Positions 63,838-64,000 of a stretch of 64,000 nucleotides of DNA are shown here, piece by piece. Origin of the DNA: DASZXJ01 sp035545895 (lineage in GTDB: Bacteria; Planctomycetota; Phycisphaerae; Tepidisphaerales; Tepidisphaeraceae); contig DASZXJ010000004.1 of NCBI GenBank assembly GCA_035545895.1, forward strand, positions 45,320-109,319. The letters are read 5' to 3'. Both the position numbers and the translations under genes were made by a program. The notes under the pieces were generated by a model. That model did not search any database. It was not told where the DNA came from and worked only from the letters and a program-made list of their open reading frames with translations. Each line of letters starts with the position of its first letter. Position 1 is the first letter of the stretch.

Positions 63838-63860
63838 TCAACACTTATGATTCTTAGTCC

Positions 63861-64000
63861 CTATCTCAAAACTTCCAATCGACGCTGACGACGATACCAC
63901 AATAGCCCGCAGGCGAGTTGGATGATGCCGAGATAATTCGATGACTTCTTTGCGTACCGAATCAGAATCGCCCGGCACTTGCTCATCCAGCCCAGCGTCC
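63861..64000 (-). CDS. IS5-like transposase, C-terminal part (runs off the window)
   Basis: 46 codons to the stop at 63861: TLGWMSKCRAILIRYAKKSS then NYLGIIQLACGLLWYRRQRR and LEVLR. This is the typical C-terminus of an IS5-type DDE transposase, the Arg/Lys-rich RAxLxRYxKKxxNYLGxxQLACxLLWYRR pattern. The remainder lies beyond position 64000. It is oriented like the integrase fragment. Confidence 0.75.
   Translation of the reverse strand, partial: TLGWMSKCRAILIRYAKKSSNYLGIIQLACGLLWYRRQRRLEVLR

Overview
The window looks like a chromosomal segment of a planctomycete, most likely of the Phycisphaerae/Tepidisphaeraceae type. The evidence is a HlyD / GAF-HlyD / PqqD-M50-HlyD / SecA-like cluster, several PEP-CTERM tailed secreted proteins, an ECF sigma factor fused to a membrane segment and a long C-terminal domain, a conserved DUF488/RRM/PurN neighbourhood, and moderately GC-rich DNA. 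The taxonomic call is inference from gene content; no rRNA is present.

Layout. 0.2-7.3 kb: a four-gene plus-strand operon joining two membrane-fusion (HlyD) proteins, an M50 site-2-type protease with an N-terminal PqqD-like domain, and a shortened SecA ATPase. 7.3-15 kb: lysA, a TIM-barrel isomerase, purM, a STAS protein, two tandem TPR membrane proteins and pgeF. 15-26 kb: secreted polysaccharide enzymes (two PL1-like pectate lyases with PEP-CTERM tails, a GH53 galactanase, a GH28 polygalacturonase), an ECF sigma/membrane protein/secretin-like operon, a zinc-ribbon DUF4190 protein and tsaB. 26-31 kb: an MFS exporter, fabI, tRNA-Gly, a DegT/StrS aminotransferase, then two very small tandem genes encoding peptides with a lasso-type RiPP leader motif, with their own candidate promoter and a strong terminator. 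31-40 kb: flavin reductase, UvrD/PcrA helicase, DUF488, RRM protein, purN, ileS, MATE exporter. 40-47.5 kb: pdhA-pdhB-pdhC-lpd operon, a PEP-CTERM metzincin and gap. 47.6-49.6 kb: receiver-like protein plus diguanylate cyclase. 49.6-55.8 kb: the tRNA-Thr-tuf-rpmG-tRNA-Trp-secE-nusG-rplK-rplA-rplJ-rplL operon, with two unannotated small genes inserted and a terminator in place of rpoB. 56-62 kb: ECF sigma fusion, TIM-barrel isomerase, tRNA-Leu, TPR-like and SurA/PpiD-like envelope proteins. 62.2-64 kb: an internally deleted IS4-type element, tRNA-Lys with a tyrosine integrase fragment running into its 3' end, and the end of an IS5-like transposase.

Two repeat families run through the spaces between genes. 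One is a set of degenerate 7-bp-period tandem arrays, usually in inverted pairs, with different unit sequences at each site. They lie within operons, next to tRNAs, and even inside coding ends. The other is a roughly 85-130 bp palindromic MITE/REP-like element (four copies between 9.5 and 24.7 kb). The most novel-looking items are the orphan lasso-leader peptides, the HlyD/M50/SecA export-processing operon, and the heptamer arrays.
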